Source of the DNA: Yersinia massiliensis
GTDB taxonomy: Bacteria > Pseudomonadota > Gammaproteobacteria > Enterobacterales > Enterobacteriaceae
DNA: 64,000 nucleotides
Direction of reading: 5' to 3'
Assembly: GCF_003048255.1 (NCBI RefSeq)
Contig: NZ_CP028487.1
Location: 434,001 to 498,000, forward strand
The notes under the pieces were generated by a model. It saw nothing but the letters and a program-made list of their open reading frames with translations, ran no database searches and had not been told where the DNA came from. Of this stretch, positions 37,332 through 49,900 are shown in pieces; position 1 is the first letter of the stretch, and each line of letters starts with the position of its first letter. Both the position numbers and the translations under genes were made by a program.

Positions 37332-38423
37332 TTATGGCTGTTGTGTTGTTTGGTGACCAAGTACAGCATTTTGATCTAATTCTGTAATGGTGATTTGTAT
37401 CGTTATTTGTTGGCCATTACGCAAGAGCAATACTGGGATTGTTGTTCCGGGGCGGATTTCTGCGACCTGATCCATTGTCTCGATTACAGACGTGGCAGGC
37501 TTATTATTCACGCTAAGAATGATATCACCCACTTGTAAATCAGATCTCGCCGCTGGGCCATCTGGCGATATCCCATTAACTTTAATGCCATGTATCCGAT
37601 CGGGGCCATTACCGCTTGCGTTGAAAGGAGGATACTCTTCGCCAGTCACTCCGATATAACCGCGGATGACCCGCCCGTCACGAATCAGTTTCTCCATGAC
37701 TTTGGTCGCCAGCGCCGTTGGAATAGCAAAACCAATCCCTTCCGGTGTTTCACCGTTGCTACTTTTATCGAAAGATAAGGTATTAACCCCCATCAATTCA
37801 CCCAATGTATTCACCAGTGCGCCGCCGGAGTTGCCCTGATTGATTGAGGCATCTGTCTGAAGAAAGTTTTGTCGGCCAGAATCGCTTAAACCGATACGGC
37901 CGGTGGCACTGATAATCCCCTGTGTGACCGTCTGGCCCAAGTTATAAGGATTACCGATGGCGAGGACGACATCACCAATATGGGGGACACGATTAATATT
38001 GATGGGAATGACGGGGAGATTGACCGCATCAATTTTCAAAACAGCTAAATCTGTCAGGCTATCCGAACCGACCAGTAATGCCTCTGATACACGGCCATTT
38101 TGCAGCGCAACGATAATTTGCTCTGCATTATTGATAACGTGCTTGTTGGTCAGAATGTAGCCTTTGTCACTCATGATAACGCCAGAGCCCAGCGTACGAA
38201 TGGCTAGCCCATCTTGAGTTGAGCTTAGACTGCGATTATAGACATTCACCACCGCAGGGGCCGCTCTGCGCACCGCTTGATTATAACTGGCGGGGGTTTC
38301 TTCTAAGCTAGTGCTGCTACCGGAAAAGAAGTGACCGGGATTACGAAGCATAGGCATGGCGACCAGCAAGATACCGGCGACAATTAGCCCCAAAATAATA
38401 GAACGCAATAGCTTAAGAAACAT
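37332..38423 (-). CDS. degS: Membrane-anchored serine endoprotease DegS
   Basis: This 363-residue trypsin-like protease has one N-terminal membrane anchor (about residues 6-25). The catalytic triad is H95 (NKHVINN), D125 (LTDLAVL) and S199 (QGNSGGAL), and one PDZ domain (about 260-345) follows. It senses unfolded porin C-termini in the periplasm and cuts RseA to release sigma-E. It lies 88 bases after degQ on the same strand. Confidence 0.97.
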   Translation of the reverse strand: MFLKLLRSIILGLIVAGILLVAMPMLRNPGHFFSGSSTSLEETPASYNQAVRRAAPAVVNVYNRSLSSTQDGLAIRTLGSGVIMSDKGYILTNKHVINNAEQIIVALQNGRVSEALLVGSDSLTDLAVLKIDAVNLPVIPININRVPHIGDVVLAIGNPYNLGQTVTQGIISATGRIGLSDSGRQNFLQTDASINQGNSGGALVNTLGELMGVNTLSFDKSSNGETPEGIGFAIPTALATKVMEKLIRDGRVIRGYIGVTGEEYPPFNASGNGPDRIHGIKVNGISPDGPAARSDLQVGDIILSVNNKPATSVIETMDQVAEIRPGTTIPVLLLRNGQQITIQITITELDQNAVLGHQTTQQP

Positions 38424-38473
38424 GAGGTTTATGGCGTGAATGAATGGATGTCAGGAGGATAGCATGAGTTTGG

Positions 38474-38504
38474 CGGACACAGCATGGTGCTGTGTCCGAT
38501 TTTT
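38474..38504. terminator. Strong hairpin between degQ and degS
   Basis: An 11-bp perfect stem (CGGACACAGCA with TGCTGTGTCCG, 3-base loop) is followed by ATTTTT on the plus strand only. Both neighbours are on the minus strand, where no T-run follows, so it is more likely a stabilising or attenuating stem than a classical terminator. Confidence 0.55.
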
Positions 38505-38511
38505 CCGCAAA

Positions 38512-39885
38512 TTAGCGTATTAACAGGTAAATATTCTCACCGCCGCGCACAATGTTCAGTGCAATGACAGCAGGTTTGGCTTCGATGGCTTTGCGTAATT
38601 CAGCGATGTCTTTCACGCGAACACGGTTTACAGCAATAATCACATCGTCTTTCTGCAAGCCAGATTGCGCTGCAGGTGAACCTTTAGTGACGCTTTCAAC
38701 TTTAACGCCTTTGCCGCCATCTTTGATTTCGCCATTACTCAGGGAAGCACCCTGCAATGATGGTGATAAAGTCTCTGCGCTGGTAGACGTTGGGCTGCTA
38801 TTTTCCAGCGTGACTGAAACGTCAAGTGGCTTCCCATCACGCAGCAAACCAACTTTAACAACTTTACCTGGGCCAGTGGTGCCGACTTTGGCACGTAGCT
38901 CAGCAAAGCTGCTGATTGGCTTTCCATCGACAGAGACCAACACGTCACCCGCTTTGATGCCTGCTTTTGCTGCGGCTGATTTTGGCAAAACTTCACTGAC
39001 GAATGCACCGCGTTGAGCATCAATATTAAAGGCTTTCGCCATATCGGCAGTCATTTCGCTGCCACGAATCCCCAACAGCCCACGTTTTACCTCGCCAAAC
39101 TCAATCAACTGCTGGCTGAGGTTTTGCGCCATGTTACTTGGGATAGCAAAGCCGATACCGATATTACCGCCACCAGGGGCGAGAATGGCGGTGTTAATGC
39201 CAATCAATTCACCATTGAGGTTAACCAAAGCGCCACCAGAGTTACCCCGGTTGATAGACGCATCGGTCTGGATAAAGTTTTCCAGCCCTTCCAGATTCAG
39301 CCCGCTCCGACCTAGGGCAGAAATGATCCCTGAAGTCGCGGTTTGCCCCAAACCGAATGGGTTACCGACGGCGACGGCGAAATCACCCACTCGCAGATTA
39401 TCGGAATCGGCAATTTTGATGGAGGTCAGGTTTTTCGCATCTGTTACCTGTAATAAAGCGATATCAGTTTGCTCATCACGGCCCAGCAGTTTGGCATCAT
39501 ATTCACGGCCATCATTCAACTGAACACGAATTTTATCCGCATTATTGATGACGTGATTGTTGGTTAAGATGTAACCTTTCTCAGCGTTAATAATGACACC
39601 AGAACCCAGCCCTTCGAAGGGACGGTTGCTCTCTTTACCGGTTGGCGCGTTAGGGCCAAAGAAGAATTTGAACTCTTCTGGCAAACGTTGCTGTTGCACC
39701 TGCGTGCCGGAAACATGAACGCTGACGACGGCAGGTAATACTTTTTCTAGCATCGGTGCCAAGCTAGGAACAGCCTGCCCAGCCACCGCTGCGGGCAGTG
39801 CGGCAGCGTTCACCATTGGAACGCTAGCGAGACCTAAGCCGACACTCATTGCCAGCGCACTAAGAAATAATGACTTTTTCTTCAT
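38512..39885 (-). CDS. degQ: Periplasmic serine endoprotease DegQ
   Basis: This 457-residue HtrA-family protease has a signal peptide (residues 1-28, ending VNAAALP). The catalytic triad is H111, D141 and S216 (NRGNSGGAL), and two PDZ domains follow (about 260-345 and 370-450). It degrades and refolds periplasmic proteins. Two PDZ domains distinguish it from DegS; its place next to degS distinguishes it from DegP. Confidence 0.96.
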   Translation of the reverse strand: MKKKSLFLSALAMSVGLGLASVPMVNAAALPAAVAGQAVPSLAPMLEKVLPAVVSVHVSGTQVQQQRLPEEFKFFFGPNAPTGKESNRPFEGLGSGVIINAEKGYILTNNHVINNADKIRVQLNDGREYDAKLLGRDEQTDIALLQVTDAKNLTSIKIADSDNLRVGDFAVAVGNPFGLGQTATSGIISALGRSGLNLEGLENFIQTDASINRGNSGGALVNLNGELIGINTAILAPGGGNIGIGFAIPSNMAQNLSQQLIEFGEVKRGLLGIRGSEMTADMAKAFNIDAQRGAFVSEVLPKSAAAKAGIKAGDVLVSVDGKPISSFAELRAKVGTTGPGKVVKVGLLRDGKPLDVSVTLENSSPTSTSAETLSPSLQGASLSNGEIKDGGKGVKVESVTKGSPAAQSGLQKDDVIIAVNRVRVKDIAELRKAIEAKPAVIALNIVRGGENIYLLIR

Positions 39886-40131
39886 TGATTAAACTCTCTC
39901 AATACCTAACGGTGAATGAATAGTGTAGATGGCTGTAACAGGCCCGTTGTAAGTTCAGACTCTGAGTTAGCTAAAAAATTCACTTATTTCAAATGGCTAC
40001 TATAGTCTTAAAATAAGTATCCTGAGATACCGCTTGATATAAGGTTTGCTACGAAGTAATTCAAGGAAAGGTGAGTATAGAAGTGTAAATGTGCTGACTA
40101 CGTGACCGTAGCCAGCATGATGTATCTGTAT

Positions 40132-40536
40132 TTAATCGCGGGTCTGATGCTCTGGACGCAGCAAACCAGATGCGCCTTCAGAGTAATCACGCGGTGGCAT
40201 TTTTACCGGTGCCTGATCGTTATCAGCTTCAGATTCGGTCAAGCGATAGCGGAATGGATTATCCTGCAACGGTAAGTCCGGTAACAAGTTATTGGAGCTT
40301 TTCGCCATATGCTGATAAAGCTGACGATAGTCGCGAGCCATATTATCCAGCAATTCAGCACTGCGGGCAAAATGCCCAACCAGTTCTTGACGGTACTCTT
40401 CCAAATCTGTTTTGCTCTTCTCCAGCTCATTTTGCAGCACTTGCTGCTGACGCAATTTGCGGTTGCCAAAGCGCATAGCGACCGCGCCAATGATGATACC
40501 CACAACCAACCCAATAAGCGCATACTCCCAGGTCAT
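40132..40536 (-). CDS. zapG: ZapG/YhcB, inner-membrane coiled-coil protein
   Basis: This 134-residue protein has one N-terminal transmembrane helix (YALIGLVVGIIIGAVAM), a charged coiled coil (about 28-75; NELEKSKTDLEEYRQELVGHF) and a disordered Pro-rich tail. The E. coli homologue YhcB (DUF1043) binds divisome and elongasome proteins and affects envelope growth. It sits between degQ and zapE, the conserved order. Confidence 0.94.
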   Translation of the reverse strand: MTWEYALIGLVVGIIIGAVAMRFGNRKLRQQQVLQNELEKSKTDLEEYRQELVGHFARSAELLDNMARDYRQLYQHMAKSSNNLLPDLPLQDNPFRYRLTESEADNDQAPVKMPPRDYSEGASGLLRPEHQTRD

Positions 40537-40758
40537 GATGACTCCTTTTTTGACTTCATTGTTCAGCAGGACTTTTCACTTAATAATAGCCACTATAACC
40601 GTTAACCTTGTCTGAGTGGAATCCTGATGCAACTTTGGTTTTGATTATCAGAATTTATTCGCAGGTGTAGAGTCGGTAAATGCTGCGATTGCACGATAAA
40701 TCAGTGAGAAAGTAACGCGAAAAGTAGATAACTATTTTATCAGGGATTAATGATAAAC

Positions 40759-41889
40759 ATGCAACTAAGTACACCTACAACGATTTATCAGCAGGCGCTT
40801 GATGCTGGCGACTACCAGCCTGACGATGTACAAAGACGCGCTGTTGCACAGTTGGACCAAATTTATCATGCACTCATGCAACGTCAGCCTGAGCCACCCG
40901 CTGGGGGGGGGATTCGTGGGCGGTTGAACTGTTTGATAGGCCGAGGCTCATCAAAAACGGCCATACGTCCGGTGCAGGGCTTATATATGTGGGGCGGCGT
41001 TGGGCGCGGTAAAACTTGGCTGATGGATATGTTTTTCCACAGTTTGCCAGGCGAACGTAAACTTCGGCTGCATTTTCACCGTTTTATGCTGCGGGTACAT
41101 CAAGAACTGGCGGAGCTGCAAGGGCATGAAAATCCGTTAGAAATCATTGCTGATCACTTCAAGACGCAGACTGATGTACTGTGCTTTGATGAGTTTTTCG
41201 TGACTGATATTACCGATGCCATGCTGTTAGCAACATTGCTAGACGCCTTATTTTCAAGAGGCATTACACTGGTCGCAACCTCCAATATTCCGCCCGATAA
41301 CTTGTATCAAAATGGCTTACAGCGCGCTCGCTTCGTGCCTGCAATTGGATTGATTAAGCAGTATTGCGATGTGATGAATGTCGACGCGGGTATTGATTAC
41401 CGTTTGCGCACCCTGACGCAAGCCAATCTTTATCTGGCCCCATTGAATTCGCAGACCGAGCAGGTTATGGGCGAAATGTTTGTCAAATTGGCGGGTAAAG
41501 AGGGCGAACCTACGCCGGTGTTGGAAGTCAATCACCGGCCATTACCGGCGATTTGTGCGGGACAGGGGGTTTTGGCGGTAGATTTCCATACGTTGTGCGA
41601 AGAAGCACGTAGCCAGTTGGATTACATTGCACTGTCGAAGATCTATCACACGGTATTGCTGCACAATGTTCACTGTATGGCGACGGTACGTGATGAAAAT
41701 ACGGCTCGGCGCTTTTTGGCGTTAGTCGATGAGTTTTACGAACGAAGAGTCAAATTGATCATTTCTGCTGAAGCATCCATGTTTGAGATTTATCGCGGTG
41801 AGCACCTTAAATTCGAATATCAGCGCTGTTTATCTCGGTTACAAGAGATGCAGAGTGAAGAGTACCTTGCTTTACCGCATCTGCCGTAA
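40759..41889 (+). CDS. zapE: Cell division protein ZapE (AFG1-like ATPase)
   Basis: This 376-residue P-loop ATPase of the AFG1 family has Walker A GGVGRGKTWLMD, Walker B VLCFDEFFVTD and sensor region LVATSNIPPD. In E. coli it acts on Z-ring stability at low oxygen or high temperature. The ATG at 40759 aligns with the E. coli start; an ATG three codons upstream (40750) lies only 4 bases after AGGG and is the alternative. It is divergent to zapG. Confidence 0.95.
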   Translation: MQLSTPTTIYQQALDAGDYQPDDVQRRAVAQLDQIYHALMQRQPEPPAGGGIRGRLNCLIGRGSSKTAIRPVQGLYMWGGVGRGKTWLMDMFFHSLPGERKLRLHFHRFMLRVHQELAELQGHENPLEIIADHFKTQTDVLCFDEFFVTDITDAMLLATLLDALFSRGITLVATSNIPPDNLYQNGLQRARFVPAIGLIKQYCDVMNVDAGIDYRLRTLTQANLYLAPLNSQTEQVMGEMFVKLAGKEGEPTPVLEVNHRPLPAICAGQGVLAVDFHTLCEEARSQLDYIALSKIYHTVLLHNVHCMATVRDENTARRFLALVDEFYERRVKLIISAEASMFEIYRGEHLKFEYQRCLSRLQEMQSEEYLALPHLP

Positions 41890-42089
41890 TCATGTCATTT
41901 AAGGCATGGCGGCACGTAAAATACTCAGCACCTGTGTATTGCAATATTTGTGCATTGTCAGCCACCTTCGCCGCTTTAAGTGCGGCGAGGATATTCACTT
42001 TTGGCGTATTAAAATGCTACTCTATCGCGGGTGATTTTCCTTCGCCTTTACTTAGCATGTTTAATTTATACCTTTCTCGTCAAAAACAG

Positions 42090-42119
42090 TTCGATCTTTA
42101 ACGTCGACTTCTCTATAAT
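42090..42119 (+). promoter_or_regulatory. Probable rplM-rpsI promoter
   Basis: TTCGAT (42090-42095) and a perfect TATAAT (42114-42119) are 18 bases apart. Transcription would start near 42126, leaving a leader of about 164 bases before rplM. In E. coli L13 represses its own operon through the leader. A similar loop is plausible here but I did not resolve the structure. The rest of 41890-42089 holds nothing I can assign. Confidence 0.7.
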
Positions 42120-42280
42120 CTTGCGACCCCACGTTACAACAAAGTTTTTTTCCCAAAAACTTTGATAGTGCCGGCATTGGCTATTCGAAGGGGTAGGTTT
42201 GCTGGACTGATGGTCGTGTGAGCCTCAACTGTTTTTGAACGTTTGGGTGTTCACCAACGTGTAACTTATTAATTGGGTAA

Positions 42281-43125
<845 letters not shown>

Positions 43126-43156
43126 TTTTTTGCCTTTATGGCATCAGATTGATGGT

Positions 43157-43187
43157 AAAAACCCGGTGTCTCACCGGGTTTTTTTAT
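43157..43187 (+). terminator. Terminator of rplM-rpsI
   Basis: AACCCGGTG pairs with CACCGGGTT around a 3-base loop and is followed by TTTTTTAT. It is a classical intrinsic terminator 32 bases after rpsI. Confidence 0.93.
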
Positions 43188-43527
43188 TTGTCTGAGTAAT
43201 ACATCTGATAATCACATCTGAAAAATCCTTTTCCACCACTCGATATATTATATTTTTGCCGCTAACCTATTGTCTGATAGACGATTTTTTATGAAATAGC
43301 AGCACGATCCCCACAAAACATTCAAAATCTGGTAAACTATCACTCACTTTTGTGCCTGTTCGGCGAACTGTTAGCGTCCGTGTATCTCCCTGGCTGAATT
43401 CTTATCTCGACCAAGGCTTATTTACGGCAGCAGCTGTTGAGATTGCGAACTGGCGGTCAAACGACTCAGGATAGCAACCTCACCGTGGGCTATTCGCACT
43501 GTTTTCTAGATAATCTTGGAGGTTTTC
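43188..43527. other. Gap before sspA without an assigned element
   Basis: These 340 bases hold no credible ORF. A TTGTCT (43270-43275) and a TAAACT (43333-43338) are the nearest promoter-like hexamers, but neither has a well-spaced partner, so I make no promoter call. GGAGG just before 43528 is the sspA ribosome site. Confidence 0.6.
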
Positions 43528-44169
43528 ATGGCTGTCGCTGCCAACAAACGTTCGGTAATGACGCTGTTTTCCGGCCCGACCGACATTTTTAGCCATCAAG
43601 TACGTATCGTACTGGCGGAGAAAGGTGTCAGTGTTGAGATTGAGCAGGTTGAAGCTGGTAATCTGCCGCAGGACCTAATTGACCTCAATCCCTACCAGAC
43701 CGTCCCTACTTTGGTTGATCGCGAGCTGACGCTGTATGAATCCCGCATTATCATGGAATATCTGGATGAGCGTTTCCCTCATCCGCCATTGATGCCGGTA
43801 TATCCTGTTGCGCGTGGTAGCAGCCGTTTGATGATGCACCGCATTGAGCAAGATTGGTATTCCCTGATGCATAAAATTGAACAGGGCAATGCACAGGAAG
43901 CAGAAGCGGCACGTAAACAATTGCGTGAAGTTCTGCTGTCTATCGCACCTGTGTTCAATGAAACGCCTTACTTCTTGAGCGAAGAGTTCAGCCTGGTGGA
44001 TTGCTACTTGGCTCCGCTGTTGTGGCGTTTGCCAGTATTAGGCATTGAGCTGACTGGCGCAGGTTCTAAAGAATTGAAAGGCTATATGACACGTGTGTTT
44101 GAGCGTGATGCGTTCTTGGCTTCTTTGACAGAAGCTGAACGTGAAATGCACTTGAAAACCCGAGGTTAA
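43528..44169 (+). CDS. sspA: Stringent starvation protein A
   Basis: This 213-residue protein has a GST-like fold: a thioredoxin-like N-terminal part (MTLFSGPTDIFSHQVRIVL) and a helical C-terminal part. It binds RNA polymerase and is needed for stationary-phase acid resistance and virulence gene control in enterobacteria. It lacks GST catalysis. The ATG behind TTGGAGG is used rather than the longer frame from 43516. It lies 5 bases before sspB. Confidence 0.97.
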   Translation: MAVAANKRSVMTLFSGPTDIFSHQVRIVLAEKGVSVEIEQVEAGNLPQDLIDLNPYQTVPTLVDRELTLYESRIIMEYLDERFPHPPLMPVYPVARGSSRLMMHRIEQDWYSLMHKIEQGNAQEAEAARKQLREVLLSIAPVFNETPYFLSEEFSLVDCYLAPLLWRLPVLGIELTGAGSKELKGYMTRVFERDAFLASLTEAEREMHLKTRG

Positions 44170-44174
44170 TTGCT

Positions 44175-44690
44175 ATGGAGATGTCAGATATGTCTCCGCG
44201 TCGTCCCTATCTGTTACGCGCTTTTTACGATTGGTTGATTGATAATCAACTGACGCCACATCTGGTGGTGGATGTCACACGGCCAGGTGTGTCGGTGCCG
44301 ATGGAGTTTGCTCGTGATGGGCAGATTGTATTGAATGTGGCGCCGCGCGCGGTCGGTAACTTGGAATTGGGCAACGATAGCGTGACGTTCAATGCCCGTT
44401 TTGGCGGTGTTCCGCTTCAGGTAATCGTTCCTATGGGGGCGATTGTGGCAATCTATGCGCGGGAAAATGGTTCCGGCACGATGTTTGAACCTGAAGAAGC
44501 TTACGATTCTGATTCTGAAGGCAATTTCGAGAACATCGAAGAAGATGAGAGCACGAATACTGCGGCTGACAACCTGATGCTAGTCTCAGATGAAGCAACG
44601 CCTACGCAAGGCGATAATGGCTCATCTGATGATGAGCCGCCGCAGCCACCTCGTAATGGTGGTCGTCCGGCGTTGCGAGTCGTTAAATAG
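44175..44690 (+). CDS. sspB: ClpXP adaptor SspB
   Basis: This is a 171-residue adaptor. A folded substrate-binding domain (about 1-115; RRPYLLRAFYDWLIDNQLTP) recognises ssrA tags and RseA. An acidic linker (about 116-150) leads to the C-terminal ClpX-binding peptide PALRVVK. It delivers tagged proteins to ClpXP. It is in an operon with sspA. Confidence 0.97.
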   Translation: MEMSDMSPRRPYLLRAFYDWLIDNQLTPHLVVDVTRPGVSVPMEFARDGQIVLNVAPRAVGNLELGNDSVTFNARFGGVPLQVIVPMGAIVAIYARENGSGTMFEPEEAYDSDSEGNFENIEEDESTNTAADNLMLVSDEATPTQGDNGSSDDEPPQPPRNGGRPALRVVK

Positions 44691-44725
44691 CTATCTTCGT
44701 TTTCAGGTAAAGCAGGTGTATTTTT

Positions 44726-44757
44726 AAGGGCGGCCTTTGGGCTGCCCTTATTATTTT
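44726..44757 (+). terminator. Terminator of sspAB
   Basis: AAGGGCGGCC pairs with GGCTGCCCTT (one mismatch) around a short loop, followed by ATTATTTT, 36 bases after sspB. Confidence 0.8.
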
Positions 44758-44773
44758 GGGAATAGGGCCAAAA

Positions 44774-45259
44774 TTAAGACAGCTTTTTCAATTCTGCCAG
44801 ACAGCTATCACGCTGACTCATCATGTCACTGTTATGGATTGTCGATAAAGTATGCGAGGCGCGTTGCTGGAAACTCGCTTTCGCGGCGCTATCTTTAACA
44901 TCCGCAGGGGCAGTACAAATCTCTGATAATTTGAGTGTTTTACTGTCATTGACTGCTTTTAGGACCGCAGCAGGGTTATAAATCAGTGCAGAAGAGAGTG
45001 CTGATTTCACGCCTGCGGTGAAACTCGCATTGCCTCCATCGGCCAATTTAGGTGCCATGGCAATCCAGTTATCATCACCCAGCTTGATATTGTTCTCTAC
45101 CGCGGGCAGTTGCCCCGCTTTAGCCAGTTCGGCCACCACGGCACGGGCTCCACGGGCTTCAATATTATAGCCAACTTCTTGATAATTAAGAGACATTGCC
45201 AACGCGCTGCCACTCATCGCTAACAATCCGCCAGCAATAAAAAGTAAGTGAGATTTCAT
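44774..45259 (-). CDS. Unrecognised secreted protein
   Basis: This 161-residue protein has a clear signal peptide (MKSHLLFIAGGLLAMSGSALA). The mature part is Ala-rich and helical, with two cysteines (in SEICTAPAD and RDSCLAEL) that could form a disulphide. I do not recognise a family. AAAGGATC before the ATG at 45259 supports that start over the longer frame from 45364. It lies alone between the sspAB terminator and the gltD terminator, convergent to sspB. Periplasmic location is likely; function unknown. Confidence 0.8.
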   Translation of the reverse strand: MKSHLLFIAGGLLAMSGSALAMSLNYQEVGYNIEARGARAVVAELAKAGQLPAVENNIKLGDDNWIAMAPKLADGGNASFTAGVKSALSSALIYNPAAVLKAVNDSKTLKLSEICTAPADVKDSAAKASFQQRASHTLSTIHNSDMMSQRDSCLAELKKLS

Positions 45260-45440
45260 AACAGATGATCCTTTCTTTAAAACGGGGGCGAAACTATCTA
45301 TGTAGGCCAAACGGCTTTGGCCCAAAAGCAAATATAACTCGGCCTTTACTATAGCCCTTCGCATATAAAATGCTGCAAATAAGGAGGAGAGAGATTGTTA
45401 CAAAATCTTGTAAAGATAAGGAAACACGGTGGAATGTAGC

Positions 45441-45475
45441 AAATAAAAGGGCTAGTAAACCAGTTACCAGCCCTT
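45441..45475 (-). terminator. Terminator of gltBD
   Basis: On the minus strand AAGGGCTGGTAA pairs with TTACTAGCCCTT around CTGGT-type loop bases and is followed by TTATTTG. It lies 23 bases after the gltD stop. Confidence 0.85.
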
Positions 45476-45497
45476 AGATATCGCAGTGTTGTTAGTG

Positions 45498-46925
<1,428 letters not shown>

Positions 46926-49900
46926 TTACTGCGCTTGAACCCGCAGCTCAGCTGCGGAACGGCTACGGTGGCCCAACAGTGCTTTCACATCGCTGGATTT
47001 CGGTTTAACCAAAGCAAACTTGGTCACCCATTCTGGCCAGTTAGCCAGAATCTCTTCGCCACGGCTAGAACTTGTCAACTGAACATGTTCAGTGATCAGC
47101 CCACGCAGATGCTCTTCATGGATGGCCAATTGGTCGACATCCAGCACTTCTACCAGCTCAGGGTTAACACGTTTACGGAATTCACCGTCTTCATCAAGAA
47201 CGTAAGCGAAACCACCGGTCATACCGGCACCGAAGTTAATTCCAGTGCGGCCCAGTACGCAAACAATCCCACCCGTCATATATTCACAACCGTTATCGCC
47301 GATACCTTCCACCACGGTGATCGCACCGGAGTTACGTACGGCGAAACGCTCACCGGCACGACCAGCGGCGAACAATTTGCCGCCTGTGGCACCATATAAG
47401 CAGGTGTTACCGATAATGCTGGCTTCGTGGCTACGGAAGTTAGAACCGACAGGAGGGCGCACCGCAATGCGACCACCGGCCATGCCTTTACCCACATAGT
47501 CGTTGGCATCGCCCGTTAAGGTCAGCTCAACGCCACCGGCATTCCAAACCCCAAAACTTTGACCGGCTGTACCGGAGAAATAAGCTTTGATAGGGTCCGT
47601 TGCCATACCTTGATCGCCGTGTTGAGTGGCAATCGCACCTGACAATGATGCGCCAACAGAACGGTCTGTGTTACGGATATCAAAATAGAACGTTTTACTT
47701 TGTTTTGCTTCGACATAGGGCTCGGCTTGCGATAGCAACGCTTTGTTCAGTGACCCTTTATCAAACGGCGGGTTACTTTCGGTACAATGCAGAGCTTTGC
47801 CCGGATGTGGCGTTGCGGTTTTCAGCATTGGCGACAGATCCAACTTGTTCTGCTTGGCTGAGATACCATCGAGCTCCAGCAACATGTCGGTACGACCAAT
47901 TAAATCAACCAGTTGACGAACACCTAGCTCAGCCATGATTTCCCGCGTTTCCCGCGCGATAAACTGGAAGTAATTCACTACGCGTTCAGGCAAGCCGTGG
48001 TAGTGATCACGACGCAGTTTTTCATCCTGAGTAGCAACACCGGTTGCACAGTTATTCAGGTGACAAATACGCAGGTATTTACAACCTAACGCGACCATTG
48101 GCCCAGTACCGAAGCCAAAACTTTCAGCTCCTAAAATCGCGGCCTTAACGATATCAACGCCGGTTTTCAGGCCGCCATCCACTTGCAGACGGATTTTATG
48201 GCGCAAGCCGTTGGCAACCAGCGCTTGCTGTGTTTCCACCAGCCCTAGCTCCCACGGACAACCGGCATATTTGACCGACGACAGTGGACTCGCACCCGTA
48301 CCACCATCATAGCCGGCAATGGTAATCAGGTCGGCGTAGGCTTTCGCCACACCGGTCGCGATGGTACCGACACCCGGTTCAGACACCAGTTTCACCGAAA
48401 TCATGGCTTTCGGATTGACCTGTTTCAAGTCGAAAATTAGCTGAGCTAAATCCTCGATTGAGTAAATATCATGATGCGGTGGCGGGGAGATCAATGTCAC
48501 ACCCGGAACGGAATAACGCAGTTTGGCGATATACGGGGTGACTTTATCACCCGGTAATTGACCACCTTCACCCGGTTTCGCGCCTTGGGCTACTTTGATC
48601 TGAATAACATCAGCATTCACCAAATACGCTGGCGTGACACCAAAACGACCAGAAGCCACCTGCTTAATACGAGAAACCTTATTGGTGCCGTAGCGAGCAG
48701 GATCTTCGCCCCCTTCACCGGAGTTTGAGAATCCACCGAGGCTATTCATGGCGATAGCGAGTGATTCGTGAGCTTCCGGGCTGAGTGCGCCGATAGACAT
48801 GGCGGCAGTATCAAAGCGGGTAAACAATGATTCAGCAGGCTCAACCTGATCAACGGGGATCGGCGTGCCTTGCGGTTTAATCGCCAAGAGATCGCGCAGC
48901 GTCGCAACAGGCCGCTCATTGACCAACTTGGCATAAGCCTGATAATCGCTGTATTCACCGCTGTGAACCGCAGTTTGTAGAGTGCTGACCACATCTGGGT
49001 TATACGCATGGTATTCGCCGTTGTGGACAAATTTCAGTAAACCGCCCTGATCCAATGGCTTACGCTTCAGCCAAGCGCGCTTGGACAGATTCTGCAAATC
49101 CTGTTGGAAATCGCTGAAACTGGCCCCGCCAATACGGCTCACGACGCCTTGGAAGCAGAGATTAGTTAGGTCACGATGCAGGCCCACAGCTTCAAACAGC
49201 TTGGCACAGCGGTATGAGGCGATGGTCGAGATGCCCATTTTGGACATGATTTTGTACAGGCCTTTGTTGATCCCGTTACGATAGTTAAGCATCACATCGC
49301 GATACTTTTTATCAATAGCTTGGGTATCAACCAATTTAGCCAATGATTCATATGCCAAATAAGGGTAAATCGCAGTCGCACCAAAACCGAGCAGCACAGC
49401 GAAGTGGTGTGGATCACGTGCGCTGGCGGTTTCAACAATAATGTTAGCGTCGCAGCGCAGGTTTTTTTCCACCAGACGTGTCTGAACCGCACCCACCGCC
49501 ATTGGCGCTGGAACCGGCAGACGATTCGCTGCAATGGCGCGATCTGACAGCACCAACATGACGGCACCATCTCGAACTTTGCGCTCTGCCTCTTCGCACA
49601 ACGCAAGTACTGCTCGTTCTAAATCAGTTTCAGTCGGATCAAAGGTCAGATCCAACCGATCAGCGCGGTAATGTTCCCCTTCCAATGTGGTGAGCTGTTG
49701 GAAATCGGAGAACAGTAAAATTGGCGATTTAAAGCTCAGACGGTGCGCCTGACCTTCGGCTTCGCTGAACACATTCATTTCACGGCCAATACTGGTTGCC
49801 AGTGACATGACGTGCGCTTCACGCAGCGGATCGATCGGCGGGTTGGTGACCTGCGCGAACTGCTGGCGGAAGTAATCGTAAATAATGCGCGGGCCGCTGG

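Noticed and set aside
41807..41998. 63-codon minus-strand ORF at the zapE 3' end
   Set aside because: It mostly overlaps zapE antisense, has no ribosome site and no family resemblance.
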